Shown here in pieces: positions 1 to 8,030 of a DNA stretch of 54,544 bases. The stretch lies in NCBI GenBank assembly GCA_964370235.1, contig CAYJIL010000003.1, forward strand, positions 1-54,544, written 5' to 3'. The translations under genes were made by a program, and so were the position numbers. Source of the stretch: CAYJIL01 sp964370235 (GTDB lineage: Bacteria; Bacteroidota; Bacteroidia; Bacteroidales; Rikenellaceae). The notes under the pieces are model-generated. The model made no database searches. It worked only from the letters and a program-made list of their open reading frames with translations, and was not told where the DNA came from. Each line of letters starts with the position of its first letter. Within the stretch, counting starts at the first letter, position 1.

Positions 1-619
1 CTCCTCTACGTTGTGAGTAAAAATTGAGAGCAGGCTTGTGAAAAACTAGCTTGATATTCTCTTTGTCATATTTTAAGCGGTTGAAAAACTCGGTACCACC
101 TTGAGGGTTCCAATACTCTGTAATATTACCTAGTGCCTTGCATATATTTAGTGCCCATTCATCGGGTGCTTCTGCAGGCTCAATTTCAAGGTTCATTTGC
201 GAGAATATTTCGCAATTGAACGGTATGTTCAGGTACTGACAAATCTCTTTAAGAACGTTGTAGTTTAACACCGTAATATTGTCTGTATCAATACTAATTG
301 CATTTTTTATAACCTCTATTGTCTGGTTATAAAAAGGTGCTCTTTTCTTGTAATGAACAAGTTGTGCCAAAAGTTTATTGCGCCAATCACTGCTATTATT
401 GATTTTAATATCCTTAATAGTTGTTTGCTGCGAATGTTTTTCTAGCGGAATAGTAATATACTGCCAGCCCTCTTGCTGTTTTAAAACTCTATTTCTATTA
501 ATCCAACCGTGGCGAATATATTGTACAGTGTCAAAAAGTATAAATCTATCCGTGTGCTTCATTAGACTAAAGTAGCCAATAAACGGTGAAAAATATGGCT
601 GCATTATTCCAATCTTCAT
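1..619 (-). CDS. WbqC-like family protein (partial, C-terminus off the window)
   Basis: An open frame of 206 codons begins at ATG 619-617 on the minus strand and runs off the window edge without a stop. The translation starts MKIGIMQPYFSPFIGYFSLM and continues with DRFILFDTVQYIRHGWINRNRVL. This matches the WbqC-like family, whose members begin with an MQPYF-PYIGYF motif followed by D-VQ-I--GWINRN. WbqC-like proteins sit in O-antigen and capsule clusters. Their biochemical role is poorly established, with a sugar-modifying or acyl-transfer step suggested. The start lies one base from the stop of the upstream aminotransferase gene, so the two are almost certainly co-transcribed and translationally coupled. 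Family assignment is from the N-terminal motif, which is complete here. The missing C-terminus cannot be judged. Confidence 0.82.
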   Translation of the reverse strand, partial: MKIGIMQPYFSPFIGYFSLMKHTDRFILFDTVQYIRHGWINRNRVLKQQEGWQYITIPLEKHSQQTTIKDIKINNSSDWRNKLLAQLVHYKKRAPFYNQTIEVIKNAISIDTDNITVLNYNVLKEICQYLNIPFNCEIFSQMNLEIEPAEAPDEWALNICKALGNITEYWNPQGGTEFFNRLKYDKENIKLVFHKPALNFYSQRRG

Positions 620-620
620 G

Positions 621-1739
621 TTATTTAATTTTGGTTCTATTTATTAAATCGATGATGTTATCAACATCATCAAGTGATAGTTCGTTATATATAGGTAGGC
701 AGATTACACTCTCGGCTAACATTTTCGAGTTAGGGAGGTTTTCGGCTCGTGATGACTCTAGCTCGCAGTATGGTGCAAAGTCACTTATTAAAGGGTAAAA
801 ATATCTTCTACCAAAGATATTATTCTCTTTCATTTTGTTGTAAAGCTCGTCACGGCTCATGCCATACTTGCTTTGGTCTATAAAGATAGGGTAGTAGGAA
901 TCGTTATACTTAATGCCGTCTAACTTTTTAAGTGTACGTATTCCAGCAGTATCTTTTAGGCCATCGTCATAACGATCTGCTATTGCTCTACGATTGGCAA
1001 TGGCGTTGTCAACCTCTCTTAGGTTTAAAAGCCCAAAAGCAGCTCTAATTTCATCCATCTTGCTGTTGATACCGGGAGCCATTATCTCCACCTCGTTAGC
1101 AAAACCAAAGTTTTTAAGGTAGTCGATTTCGGTTTTTGTCTCCTTATCTTGTACTATGAGAGCACCGCCCTCTACTGTATTATATACTTTGGTAGCATGA
1201 AACGACAGTGTTGACATATCACCATACTCAAGTATTGAACGACCGTTAATCTCAACTCCAAAAGCATGTGCTGCATCGTATATTAGCTTTAGATTGTGCT
1301 TGTCGGCAATTTGCTGAAGTTTTTCAACATCGCATGGGTTTCCATACACATGAACAGCCATTATTGCCGATGTGTTAGGGGTGATTGCAGCCTCTATTTT
1401 TTCGGGGTCAATATTGCCATATACTGGGTCAACATCAACAAACACGGGCTTAATATTATTCCACCATAGCGAGTGCGTTGTGGCAACAAAGCTATATGGC
1501 GTTGTAATTACTTCGCCACCTATCTTCATTGCTTGCAAAGCAGTAATAAGTGGTAGTGTACCATTGGTGAATAGGCTAATGTACTCTACTTTTAGGTAGC
1601 TAGCCAACGCAGCCTCTAGTTCTTTGTGATATTGGCCATTATTCGTAAGCCATTTTCTATCCCATATATCTTTAAGCATCTCTACATACTCGTCTAAATT
1701 GGGGAGTAGAGGCGAAGTTACGGTTATCGGTTTTTTCAT
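621..1739 (-). CDS. DegT/DnrJ/EryC1/StrS family PLP-dependent sugar aminotransferase
   Basis: A 372-residue protein of the usual length for the family, which transfers an amino group to a keto-sugar nucleotide during synthesis of amino sugars for O-antigen or capsule. Visible marks are the N-terminal LTNNG motif (31-35), the cofactor-contacting DAAHAFG (155-161) and the SFHATKVYNTVEGG motif (179-192), in which K184 should form the Schiff base with PLP. Its ATG overlaps the TGA of the flippase gene by four bases (ATGA), and its stop is one base before the WbqC-like gene, so these are one operon. The product sugar cannot be told from sequence; the downstream WbqC-like protein suggests an unusual, perhaps N-acylated, sugar. 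No signal peptide; cytoplasmic. Confidence 0.93.
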   Translation of the reverse strand: MKKPITVTSPLLPNLDEYVEMLKDIWDRKWLTNNGQYHKELEAALASYLKVEYISLFTNGTLPLITALQAMKIGGEVITTPYSFVATTHSLWWNNIKPVFVDVDPVYGNIDPEKIEAAITPNTSAIMAVHVYGNPCDVEKLQQIADKHNLKLIYDAAHAFGVEINGRSILEYGDMSTLSFHATKVYNTVEGGALIVQDKETKTEIDYLKNFGFANEVEIMAPGINSKMDEIRAAFGLLNLREVDNAIANRRAIADRYDDGLKDTAGIRTLKKLDGIKYNDSYYPIFIDQSKYGMSRDELYNKMKENNIFGRRYFYPLISDFAPYCELESSRAENLPNSKMLAESVICLPIYNELSLDDVDNIIDLINRTKIK

Positions 1740-3181
1740 TTTTTACGTTTTAATAGCGGTACAACAATGCCTTTAATCTCCTCGAATGGCTCTAGTTTAA
1801 ATATTGCCGAAAGAGCAATAGTTATTGCACCACAAGCAATGAGCTGAACAATAAGGAGTACCAAGGAGTTAAGGTCTAAAAATGAAATCATATATACGAG
1901 TGCCCCAGTAGCTATTGCAACCAAAAAAGATGGTGTAATGTCTTTTAGCTGCTCGACTATCGAGTAGTTGATTAATTTACCCGAATGATATGCATTTATA
2001 TAGTACGATATACAGCTAGTTACAATGCTGCCTGCTAGCATCCAATATATACCTACAAAGATTCCCAAACACAGTGGTATGGCACCAAATAATTTTTTAA
2101 TTATCTCTAGTTTCAGAAATAAATCTGAACGACCCTGCACCTGCAACATATTCAAGTTTATAGCATGCAGAGGGTAGAGCATTGCCGAAAAACAGATGAT
2201 CTGCAAATAACCAACAGCAGGCAACCATTTTTCGCCTATTAGAGTGAGAATAAGTGGCTCTGCAATTGCGGCAAGTGCTATCATGCACACAAACGAAACA
2301 TACATCGAAAACTTAATTATTCTCTTATATCCACCTTTTAGCTTTGTTTTGTCGTCTTGTATCGAGCTAAGTACTGGGTACGAAACTCGCTGAACGATAG
2401 CCGTTAAGTTGCTAGAAAATAAGGTGCTAAAGCTAAGCGCACGCCCATATTGACCAAGTGTTGCTGGTGTATAAAACTTACCAATAACAAATTGATAGGC
2501 GTTTTTCCATAGCGTATCTATCAAGCCCGAAACAAGCAATTTTGAACCAAAAGCGAATAGCTCCTTAAAGCTATCTTTTGAGAATTCGAGTTTTGGAGCC
2601 CATTTAATGCTTACCCAAAACATAATGGCTACTATTGCTTGTCTAGTTAGTTGCTGTATAACCAAACTCCATACACCATAGCCCATATATGCCATTGCTA
2701 TACCCAAACCACCACTAGATAGTGATGCAATAACCGATATTTTGGTTTGAGTCTTAAAGTCTATGTTTTTTGTAAGTATAACACGATGTATTGTTGGAAT
2801 TGCACCTAATATCAGCGATAACGACATTACTCGTATGAGCGGTGTTAGTTCGTCTTGGTTGAAGAATAAACTAATTAGAGGAGCCAAAAAATATAGTAAT
2901 ACCGATAAAGCTACGCTAACAGCAAAATTAAAAATAAACGTTGTATTGTAGTCTTTATCTGTCGCATCACTCTTGCGAATTAACGCACTTGAGAAACCAC
3001 TATCTGCCACTGAGGCAAATATAGCTGTAAATATGGTGATAATTGCAACCTGTCCGTAGTCACTAGGCGATAGTATATTGGCCAATATAACGCCAATAAC
3101 AAACATGATACCTTTTTGTGATACGTTGTCTATGGTGCTCCATACACCACCCTTAACAGCTTTCTTTTTTAACGAATCCAT
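1736..3181 (-). CDS. Wzx-type polysaccharide/oligosaccharide flippase
   Basis: A 481-residue, very hydrophobic protein with about twelve to fourteen predicted membrane segments. It starts with MDSLKKKAVKGGVWSTIDN, typical of the polysaccharide biosynthesis protein family (WzxC-like branch of the MOP exporters), in which an amphipathic N-terminus precedes GFSSALIRK-type motifs (here residues 62-70). Such proteins flip undecaprenyl-linked repeat units across the inner membrane for O-antigen, capsule or exopolysaccharide assembly. It is the first visible gene of a minus-strand operon with the aminotransferase and the WbqC-like gene, driven by a good promoter at 3210-3240. No glycosyltransferases lie on its upstream side, so the window catches one end of the cluster. 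The substrate is unknown. Confidence 0.9.
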   Translation of the reverse strand: MDSLKKKAVKGGVWSTIDNVSQKGIMFVIGVILANILSPSDYGQVAIITIFTAIFASVADSGFSSALIRKSDATDKDYNTTFIFNFAVSVALSVLLYFLAPLISLFFNQDELTPLIRVMSLSLILGAIPTIHRVILTKNIDFKTQTKISVIASLSSGGLGIAMAYMGYGVWSLVIQQLTRQAIVAIMFWVSIKWAPKLEFSKDSFKELFAFGSKLLVSGLIDTLWKNAYQFVIGKFYTPATLGQYGRALSFSTLFSSNLTAIVQRVSYPVLSSIQDDKTKLKGGYKRIIKFSMYVSFVCMIALAAIAEPLILTLIGEKWLPAVGYLQIICFSAMLYPLHAINLNMLQVQGRSDLFLKLEIIKKLFGAIPLCLGIFVGIYWMLAGSIVTSCISYYINAYHSGKLINYSIVEQLKDITPSFLVAIATGALVYMISFLDLNSLVLLIVQLIACGAITIALSAIFKLEPFEEIKGIVVPLLKRKK

Positions 3182-3209
3182 CCTAATAAGAAATAACTCT
3201 CTTTTGTGC

Positions 3210-3240
3210 GCAAGATACTAAATTTTTAGTGATTTTCAAA
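3210..3240 (-). promoter_or_regulatory. Bacteroidota promoter for the flippase operon
   Basis: On the minus strand a TTTG (3240-3237) is followed after 19 nt by TATCTTGC (3217-3210), close to the Bacteroidota -33/-7 pattern TTTG...TAnnTTTG. The -7 box lies 28 nt before the flippase ATG. The plus strand 120 bp away carries the same TATCTTGCGC facing the other way. Confidence 0.55.
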
Positions 3241-3333
3241 AACCACACATGTTCCTATATGCTTGTATATGATCTACATTTATTTTTAATAAATTCGTAG
3301 TATTCTGTTTACTATTAAAATATAAATAATATG

Positions 3334-3343
3334 TATCTTGCGC
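3334..3343 (+). promoter_or_regulatory. Possible -7 element for the PHP/PA14 gene
   Basis: TATCTTGCGC on the plus strand, 22 nt before the ATG at 3366, is identical to the -7 region of the divergent flippase promoter. No clear TTTG is found 19-21 nt upstream, so this is only a tentative promoter. Confidence 0.35.
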
Positions 3344-3365
3344 TCAAATTTAACTACTTAAAACT

Positions 3366-5177
3366 ATGAAGAAAAGAATTTTTTTGTTTTTTGTAGCACT
3401 AGCAGCTACTGCTACTGCAAGTGCCCAAATGCCCGATTCCCACATCTACAAAATTAAAGAGGGTATCATCCCTAGTGTGCGTCGCCAAATATCTGTTCCC
3501 GATATTTTAGGCTATAAAAGTTTAACAGCCGATTTTCATATACACACCATCTATTCCGATGGTCAGGTGTTGCCAACAACACGTGTCGAAGAGGCATGGC
3601 GCGAGGGTATCGACATTATTTCGATTACCGATCACAACTGGGATATGTCGCCAAAATATAATGCCGATCTAAATACGCCATACCAGCTTGCTAAGTCGGC
3701 AGCACAGAGAGCCGATATAATTTTAATTCCGGGTGTAGAGTACACCGATTCAAAACCTGCTGGTCACCTTAATTTTTTGTTTGTTGACGATGCAAATATC
3801 TATCAACGCTCAAAAATAGAACCCCAAAAGGCTGTTGAGCTAGCCGCCAAAAACGGGGCTTATGTGATATATAATCACCCGGGGTGGCCAGATAATAACA
3901 GCGATTTATTCCCTTTTCAGCTCGATTTAATAGCAAAAGGAGCAATACATGGTATCGAAATATTTAATGGCTCATCGTTCTATCCCAAATCGGTGGGCGA
4001 TGCTGTTAATCTTAATCTTGCACCAATTGGAGCAAGCGATGTGCATGGTCTCATCTCAAACACCTATGATTTGGATGTAACTCACCGTCCGCTAACAATA
4101 GTTTTAGCCAAAGATCGAACACTAGAATCGGTAAAAGAGGCACTATTTGCTCGCCGTACGGTTGCATGGATGGGTAATATACTTGCAGGTAAACGAGAAT
4201 ATATTACTGCGCTAATGAAAGGTTCGTTAACAATTTCGAGCCTAAAATTTGGCAACGACAAATTCTCGTGTTTGATAACCAATAGTTCCGATATTGACTA
4301 TACACTTTCGGCACCCAATTTGCGTGATATAACCATTACCGCACACTCTACTACTCGAGTTTCGGGCACAGTTGAGTCGCTATCGAATATGTATAGTGTT
4401 ACCAATTTATTTACGGGCTCAAATAAAACTCTACAAATTCCTCTATCATATCTTGTGTGTGACGAGGCAAAGCAGGTGCAAATGCCCTATGTAGTAGAAA
4501 ATCTAACACTGTTCGATCCGGCCAAAGAGATTGAGATAACTTCGCTAACCCAAGGGGCTAGTGTGCACTATACGCTAGATGGTAGCGAGCCAACACAGTC
4601 ATCGGCAAAAGCAGGAAAAAGTATCAAAATTGACAATTCATCGACACTCAAAATCAAGGCATTCAAAGCAGGGCTAGAGCCTAGTTATACTTTTACAGTG
4701 CAGGCAATTGTTAAAAGCGAGCAGCCAGCCCTAAAGGTAAAACCAAAGAACCAAGGTGTGGCATATAGCTACTACGAGGGTGAATTTATTGGGGTTTCGC
4801 AAATCGAGAGCAAAGGTAAGTTTGTAAAGAGTGGTACACTGCCATATTTCGATTTGTCGGTGGCACAGCAGCCCGACTATTTTGGAATTTTATTTGATGG
4901 CTATATCTATGCTCCGCAGTCGGGTGTCTATGATTTTACGCTACGTAGCGATGATGGTTCGGTGTTGTGGATCGATGATATAATGGTTGTAAATAACGAT
5001 GGTTCACACAGCGAAAAAAGCGTAAAAGGGGTAATTGCGCTAGAGAAAGGCTATCACAAATACTCGCTTAAGTATATGGAAGACTACGAGGGGCAAGCAC
5101 TCTATCTGTACTGGAAGACTCCCTCTAGTACAACAATGGTAGATGTTCCCAAAGATAATTTGTTCTTGGCAAAATAA
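3366..5177 (+). CDS. Secreted PHP-domain phosphoesterase with chitobiase-like and PA14 domains
   Basis: A 603-residue exported protein with signal peptide 1-21 (ending ASAQ). Residues about 50-290 form a PHP metal-dependent phosphoesterase domain. Metal ligands are visible in DFHIHTIYSDG (H58, H60, D65), ITDHNWD, GVEYTD, IYNHPGW and ASDVHG. Residues about 385-455 resemble the chitobiase/beta-hexosaminidase C-terminal fold (VHYTLDGSEPT), and about 465-600 is a PA14 domain with the signature YDFTLRSDDGSVLWIDD. The combination suggests that a phosphodiester or phosphomonoester, perhaps sugar-linked, is hydrolysed outside the inner membrane, with PA14 binding carbohydrate. The substrate is unknown. 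It is a single-gene unit followed by a strong bidirectional terminator. Domain calls are firm; function is inferred. Confidence 0.88.
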   Translation: MKKRIFLFFVALAATATASAQMPDSHIYKIKEGIIPSVRRQISVPDILGYKSLTADFHIHTIYSDGQVLPTTRVEEAWREGIDIISITDHNWDMSPKYNADLNTPYQLAKSAAQRADIILIPGVEYTDSKPAGHLNFLFVDDANIYQRSKIEPQKAVELAAKNGAYVIYNHPGWPDNNSDLFPFQLDLIAKGAIHGIEIFNGSSFYPKSVGDAVNLNLAPIGASDVHGLISNTYDLDVTHRPLTIVLAKDRTLESVKEALFARRTVAWMGNILAGKREYITALMKGSLTISSLKFGNDKFSCLITNSSDIDYTLSAPNLRDITITAHSTTRVSGTVESLSNMYSVTNLFTGSNKTLQIPLSYLVCDEAKQVQMPYVVENLTLFDPAKEIEITSLTQGASVHYTLDGSEPTQSSAKAGKSIKIDNSSTLKIKAFKAGLEPSYTFTVQAIVKSEQPALKVKPKNQGVAYSYYEGEFIGVSQIESKGKFVKSGTLPYFDLSVAQQPDYFGILFDGYIYAPQSGVYDFTLRSDDGSVLWIDDIMVVNNDGSHSEKSVKGVIALEKGYHKYSLKYMEDYEGQALYLYWKTPSSTTMVDVPKDNLFLAK

Positions 5178-5186
5178 TCGATAACT

Positions 5187-5228
5187 AAAAAGCGAAGTTG
5201 GCAAAAATGGTTGCTAACTTCGCTTTTT
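5187..5228. terminator. Bidirectional intrinsic terminator
   Basis: A 13-bp perfect stem (AAAAAGCGAAGTT 5187-5199 with AACTTCGCTTTTT 5216-5228) has A-rich and T-rich flanks. It can terminate both the PHP/PA14 gene and the convergent helicase gene, which ends 2 nt away. Confidence 0.88.
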
Positions 5229-5230
5229 TA

Positions 5231-6664
5231 TTAATAATCAAACTCATCTTGCTCGTGTTGCTCTTGCTCAAAGAATCGTTCGTCATAGGCAAGAAGATAT
5301 ACCCTTTCGCTAGAACGAGTAATGGCTGTGTATAGCCATCGCAACAAATCAATGCTCATGGGGGCATCGCCAAATATTGCCCTATCGATGAACACACTAG
5401 ACCACTGCCCACCTTGTGCTTTGTGGCAGGTAACGGCATATCCAAACTTAACTTGTAGAGCATTATAAAACTCATTTTCTCGTATCTTTTGGTATCTGTC
5501 CCTTTTGCGTGGAATATCCATATAATCCTCCTCTACTTGCGCAAAGAAGTTTGCTTGTTCTTTTTGTGTGAGCGATGGCGATTCGCTGCGCAGAGTATCT
5601 AGCATTACCACACATTCGGTCTCGGCATCGGTCGCTGGATTTAGGTTTATGGTTGCACGCACAAAGCGATGGCCATATAGCTCGTTATAACCCCTAATGC
5701 GTTTGGGGCGAAACATATCGCCATTGGCTATAAATTCTACATTGTTTTCGCTGTCGCTATAAAAATAGTTATTCTTAACAACCATTAGCATATCGCCCGA
5801 CGAAATCTCTTCTTCCATATACAGAACTCGGTTTCGAATAGCCTCGTTAAACCTTGCTGCTAATTTATTTGAACGAGTTATAATTATAGTGTCATCGACC
5901 CCATAATTACTATAACTCGACTCAATTTCTTCGAGAATATCGGCACCTTCGAGCGCTTTAAAATCGGGAAAACCTAGCCTAAAGCGTGGAATGATGGGCT
6001 GTTCGCTCTCGATAAGTTCTCGCACACGTGTAGCGTTGAATAGCACTCCCGAGCTTTTTATCTGTCGCTGCACATCAGACAAGGCAATATAGTCTATTAG
6101 GCCATAACGTCCCATGTAGTGTGGATCTAGGGCAGGGGAGCGAGACTCTGTTATTGGGGGTAGCTGTGACGAATCGCCCACTACAATTAACCTGCAATCT
6201 CTACCCAAATGCACAAAATCTACCAAATCATCGAGTAGATTACCCGAGCCAAACATTTTTTCAGACGAAGCAATCGAAATCATCGATGCCTCGTCTACAA
6301 TATAGAATGCGCCTACATCTTTGTTGAAATTGAGATTAAATACATTATCGGTAATTGACCTTTGGCGATATATTCTCTTGTGTATTGTTTGTGCTGCAAT
6401 ACCCGAATATTGTTGTAACACTTTTGCTGCTCGGCCAGTAGGTGCAATCATGTTAACGGGTATGTTGAACGACACCAAAGTTTTGACAAAAGCGGCTATA
6501 ATCGAGCTTTTACCCGTACCCGCTCTACCATCTATAATCGTAATGCGCTCATGTGCACCAGCCTCCATTAATAGAGCTAGATGTTCGATGGTGTTTTGCT
6601 GCTCTGTGGTGGGATCAAAAGGAAGATTTTGGTAAATTTGTGTTAAAATATGGTGTGAGATCAT
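5231..6664 (-). CDS. RecD-like ATP-dependent helicase (AAA, UvrD_C_2)
   Basis: A 477-residue P-loop helicase of the RecD/Dda-like superfamily 1B. The Walker A motif GRAGTGKS is at 46-53, Walker B is FYIVDEAS, a VVGDSSQLPP motif (motif III) follows, and VTCHKAQGGQWSSVFID near the C-terminus is the conserved UvrD_C_2 motif. The protein lacks the long N-terminal region of true RecD subunits, and no recB or recC is adjacent. It is therefore the stand-alone 'ATP-dependent exodeoxyribonuclease/AAA' type common in Bacteroidales. I chose the ATG at 6664; an upstream TTG at 6685 would add seven hydrophobic residues with no support. It is likely a DNA helicase in repair or replication restart, which is inferred from family only. 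Confidence 0.87.
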   Translation of the reverse strand: MISHHILTQIYQNLPFDPTTEQQNTIEHLALLMEAGAHERITIIDGRAGTGKSSIIAAFVKTLVSFNIPVNMIAPTGRAAKVLQQYSGIAAQTIHKRIYRQRSITDNVFNLNFNKDVGAFYIVDEASMISIASSEKMFGSGNLLDDLVDFVHLGRDCRLIVVGDSSQLPPITESRSPALDPHYMGRYGLIDYIALSDVQRQIKSSGVLFNATRVRELIESEQPIIPRFRLGFPDFKALEGADILEEIESSYSNYGVDDTIIITRSNKLAARFNEAIRNRVLYMEEEISSGDMLMVVKNNYFYSDSENNVEFIANGDMFRPKRIRGYNELYGHRFVRATINLNPATDAETECVVMLDTLRSESPSLTQKEQANFFAQVEEDYMDIPRKRDRYQKIRENEFYNALQVKFGYAVTCHKAQGGQWSSVFIDRAIFGDAPMSIDLLRWLYTAITRSSERVYLLAYDERFFEQEQHEQDEFDY

Positions 6665-6699
6665 AAAAATTACTATTAAAAACAACTTTTTTTAAACGG

Positions 6700-6729
6700 T
6701 AAACCTATTGTTGTTCAGTTGTTTACAAA
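6700..6729 (-). promoter_or_regulatory. Promoter for the RecD-like helicase gene
   Basis: On the minus strand TTTG (6729-6726) is followed after 18 nt by TAGGTTTA (6707-6700), a one-mismatch -7 box, 36 nt before the ATG at 6664. Confidence 0.42.
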
Positions 6730-6802
6730 GCCGATGTTAACATTTAAACAAATTGTAATCATTAAAAAGTAACAATTACACTACAATATATCTATTTTTT
6801 TT

Positions 6803-6810
6803 TAACTTTG
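6803..6810 (+). promoter_or_regulatory. -7 element for the pseudopilin-like gene
   Basis: TAACTTTG fits TAnnTTTG exactly and lies 34 nt before the ATG at 6845, followed by an A/T-rich leader. A clear TTTG at -33 is not seen. Confidence 0.45.
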
Positions 6811-6844
6811 CAAATAGAAATTAATAAATAAAATATAATTCCGA

Positions 6845-7450
6845 ATGAAAAGAGTATTACAACTTATTATCTTCGTAGTAGTTGCTGGTCTAGCTTACTG
6901 GCTATACGAGATAATCATGACACCGATCAGGTTTCAAGAAGTACAGAAGTCTCGTGAGACGGCTATCGTACAGCAGCTAAAGGACATCAGAACTGCTCAA
7001 AGAGCTTACAAAAGCGTTTATGGACGCTACACAAGCGACATTGACTCTCTGATTACTTTTATTAACACAGACTCTCTAAAGATCATGATCACTATGGGTT
7101 CAGAGGATGACTCAGTAGCGGTTGCTAAAGGTCTTGTTAAAACTATCGAGGGTAAAATTGCAGTGAAGGATACACTATTCAAGTCTCCAAGTTTCAAGGC
7201 AGAGGCGCTTAAGTACATCCCACACACAAACAACATGGAGATTTACATGGGTGCTGGTCAGCTAACAACTGAGAGTAAGGTTGTAATTCCAGTGTTTGAG
7301 GCTCGTGCTCCTTACAAGGCGTTCCTTGGCGATATGGATCAGCAAATGCTTATCAACCTTATCGACCTTAAGAAAACTCTTAACCAATACCCAGGTCTAA
7401 AAGTTGGTTCTCTTACAGAGTCTACTAACGATGCTGGTAACTGGGAGTAA
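6845..7450 (+). CDS. Membrane-anchored pseudopilin-like conserved protein
   Basis: A 201-residue protein with a single N-terminal membrane segment (about 4-24) and a short basic start. A helical region (about 30-60: RETAIVQQLKDIRTAQRAYKSVYGRYT) resembles the N-terminal helix region of type II/IV pseudopilins. The remainder is soluble and probably periplasmic. I know no assigned function; similar proteins are annotated as hypothetical in Bacteroidales. It stands alone with its own -7 element and a strong terminator. Codon choice is biased to GTT, CTT and AAG in a way also seen in carAB here, which suggests high expression. There is no prepilin peptidase cleavage motif of the usual kind and no secretion ATPase nearby, so the pilin likeness may be only structural. 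Confidence 0.85.
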   Translation: MKRVLQLIIFVVVAGLAYWLYEIIMTPIRFQEVQKSRETAIVQQLKDIRTAQRAYKSVYGRYTSDIDSLITFINTDSLKIMITMGSEDDSVAVAKGLVKTIEGKIAVKDTLFKSPSFKAEALKYIPHTNNMEIYMGAGQLTTESKVVIPVFEARAPYKAFLGDMDQQMLINLIDLKKTLNQYPGLKVGSLTESTNDAGNWE

Positions 7451-7502
7451 TTCTTAGAAAAAAATTAGGCAGAGCAACCATGTGTTGCAACTGCTATAAA
7501 TT

Positions 7503-7537
7503 AAAGGCTGTTTTGAATATTCAAAACAGCCTTTTTT
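7503..7537 (+). terminator. Intrinsic terminator after the pseudopilin-like gene
   Basis: A perfect 14-bp stem (AAAGGCTGTTTTGA 7503-7516 with TCAAAACAGCCTTT 7521-7534), a 4-nt loop and a run of seven T. Confidence 0.92.
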
Positions 7538-7540
7538 TGT

Positions 7541-7952
7541 CTTTACTTTGGAGGCTTTGTTCACAAACCCCAAGCTAACCCAACTCTATTACCTACGTGC
7601 TTTTGCAGTGTTGTTTTAAAGCCCATACGGCATGTTTAATCGGTTAATCATATATTGCCTATCCTGAGTATTGCAGTGCCTTTATAGTGTGCTGTAATGC
7701 TTAATTTGTGTTGTATTCATGCTAACTACTAAGTATAGTGTAGCAGGTAGTGTTTGTGGTGTGTAAATAGGTTTTTTAAACCCCAATGGCTACTGGCATA
7801 ACGGTGAATAGAGAGCATCGAAATACTCCCTATTTTACCATGCCTATTTCCTCTTAACCTTGCACAATAAATTCAAACAATGTAATCAACCTAAATTGGC
7901 TACCTATATGCCATTACCTATTATTATATAGAGTAGTGGCATAAAACAGAGG
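7541..7952. other. Gene-free stretch between two terminators
   Basis: About 410 nt bounded by the terminator of the upstream gene and that of the fimbrial operon. I find no credible reading frame, tRNA or full promoter pattern. Two weak similar strings (CTACTGGCATAA near 7791 and GTAGTGGCATAA near 7934) are too short to call a repeat. Confidence 0.5.
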
Positions 7953-7990
7953 GAGGGATATCACAAACATTACGTTTGACGATATCCCTC
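7953..7990 (-). terminator. Hairpin at the end of the fimbrial operon
   Basis: GAGGGATATC (7953-7962) pairs perfectly with GATATCCCTC (7981-7990), and an inner CAAAC/GTTTG stem extends it. It lies 41 nt after the stop of the tip-protein gene on the minus strand. The following T content is modest (CTCTGTTTTAT), so it is a likely terminator or a 3'-end-protecting stem. Confidence 0.65.
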
Positions 7991-8030
7991 ACTGAGTGGT
8001 TAAACTAACTATTGTCTATTTGTGAATTTA

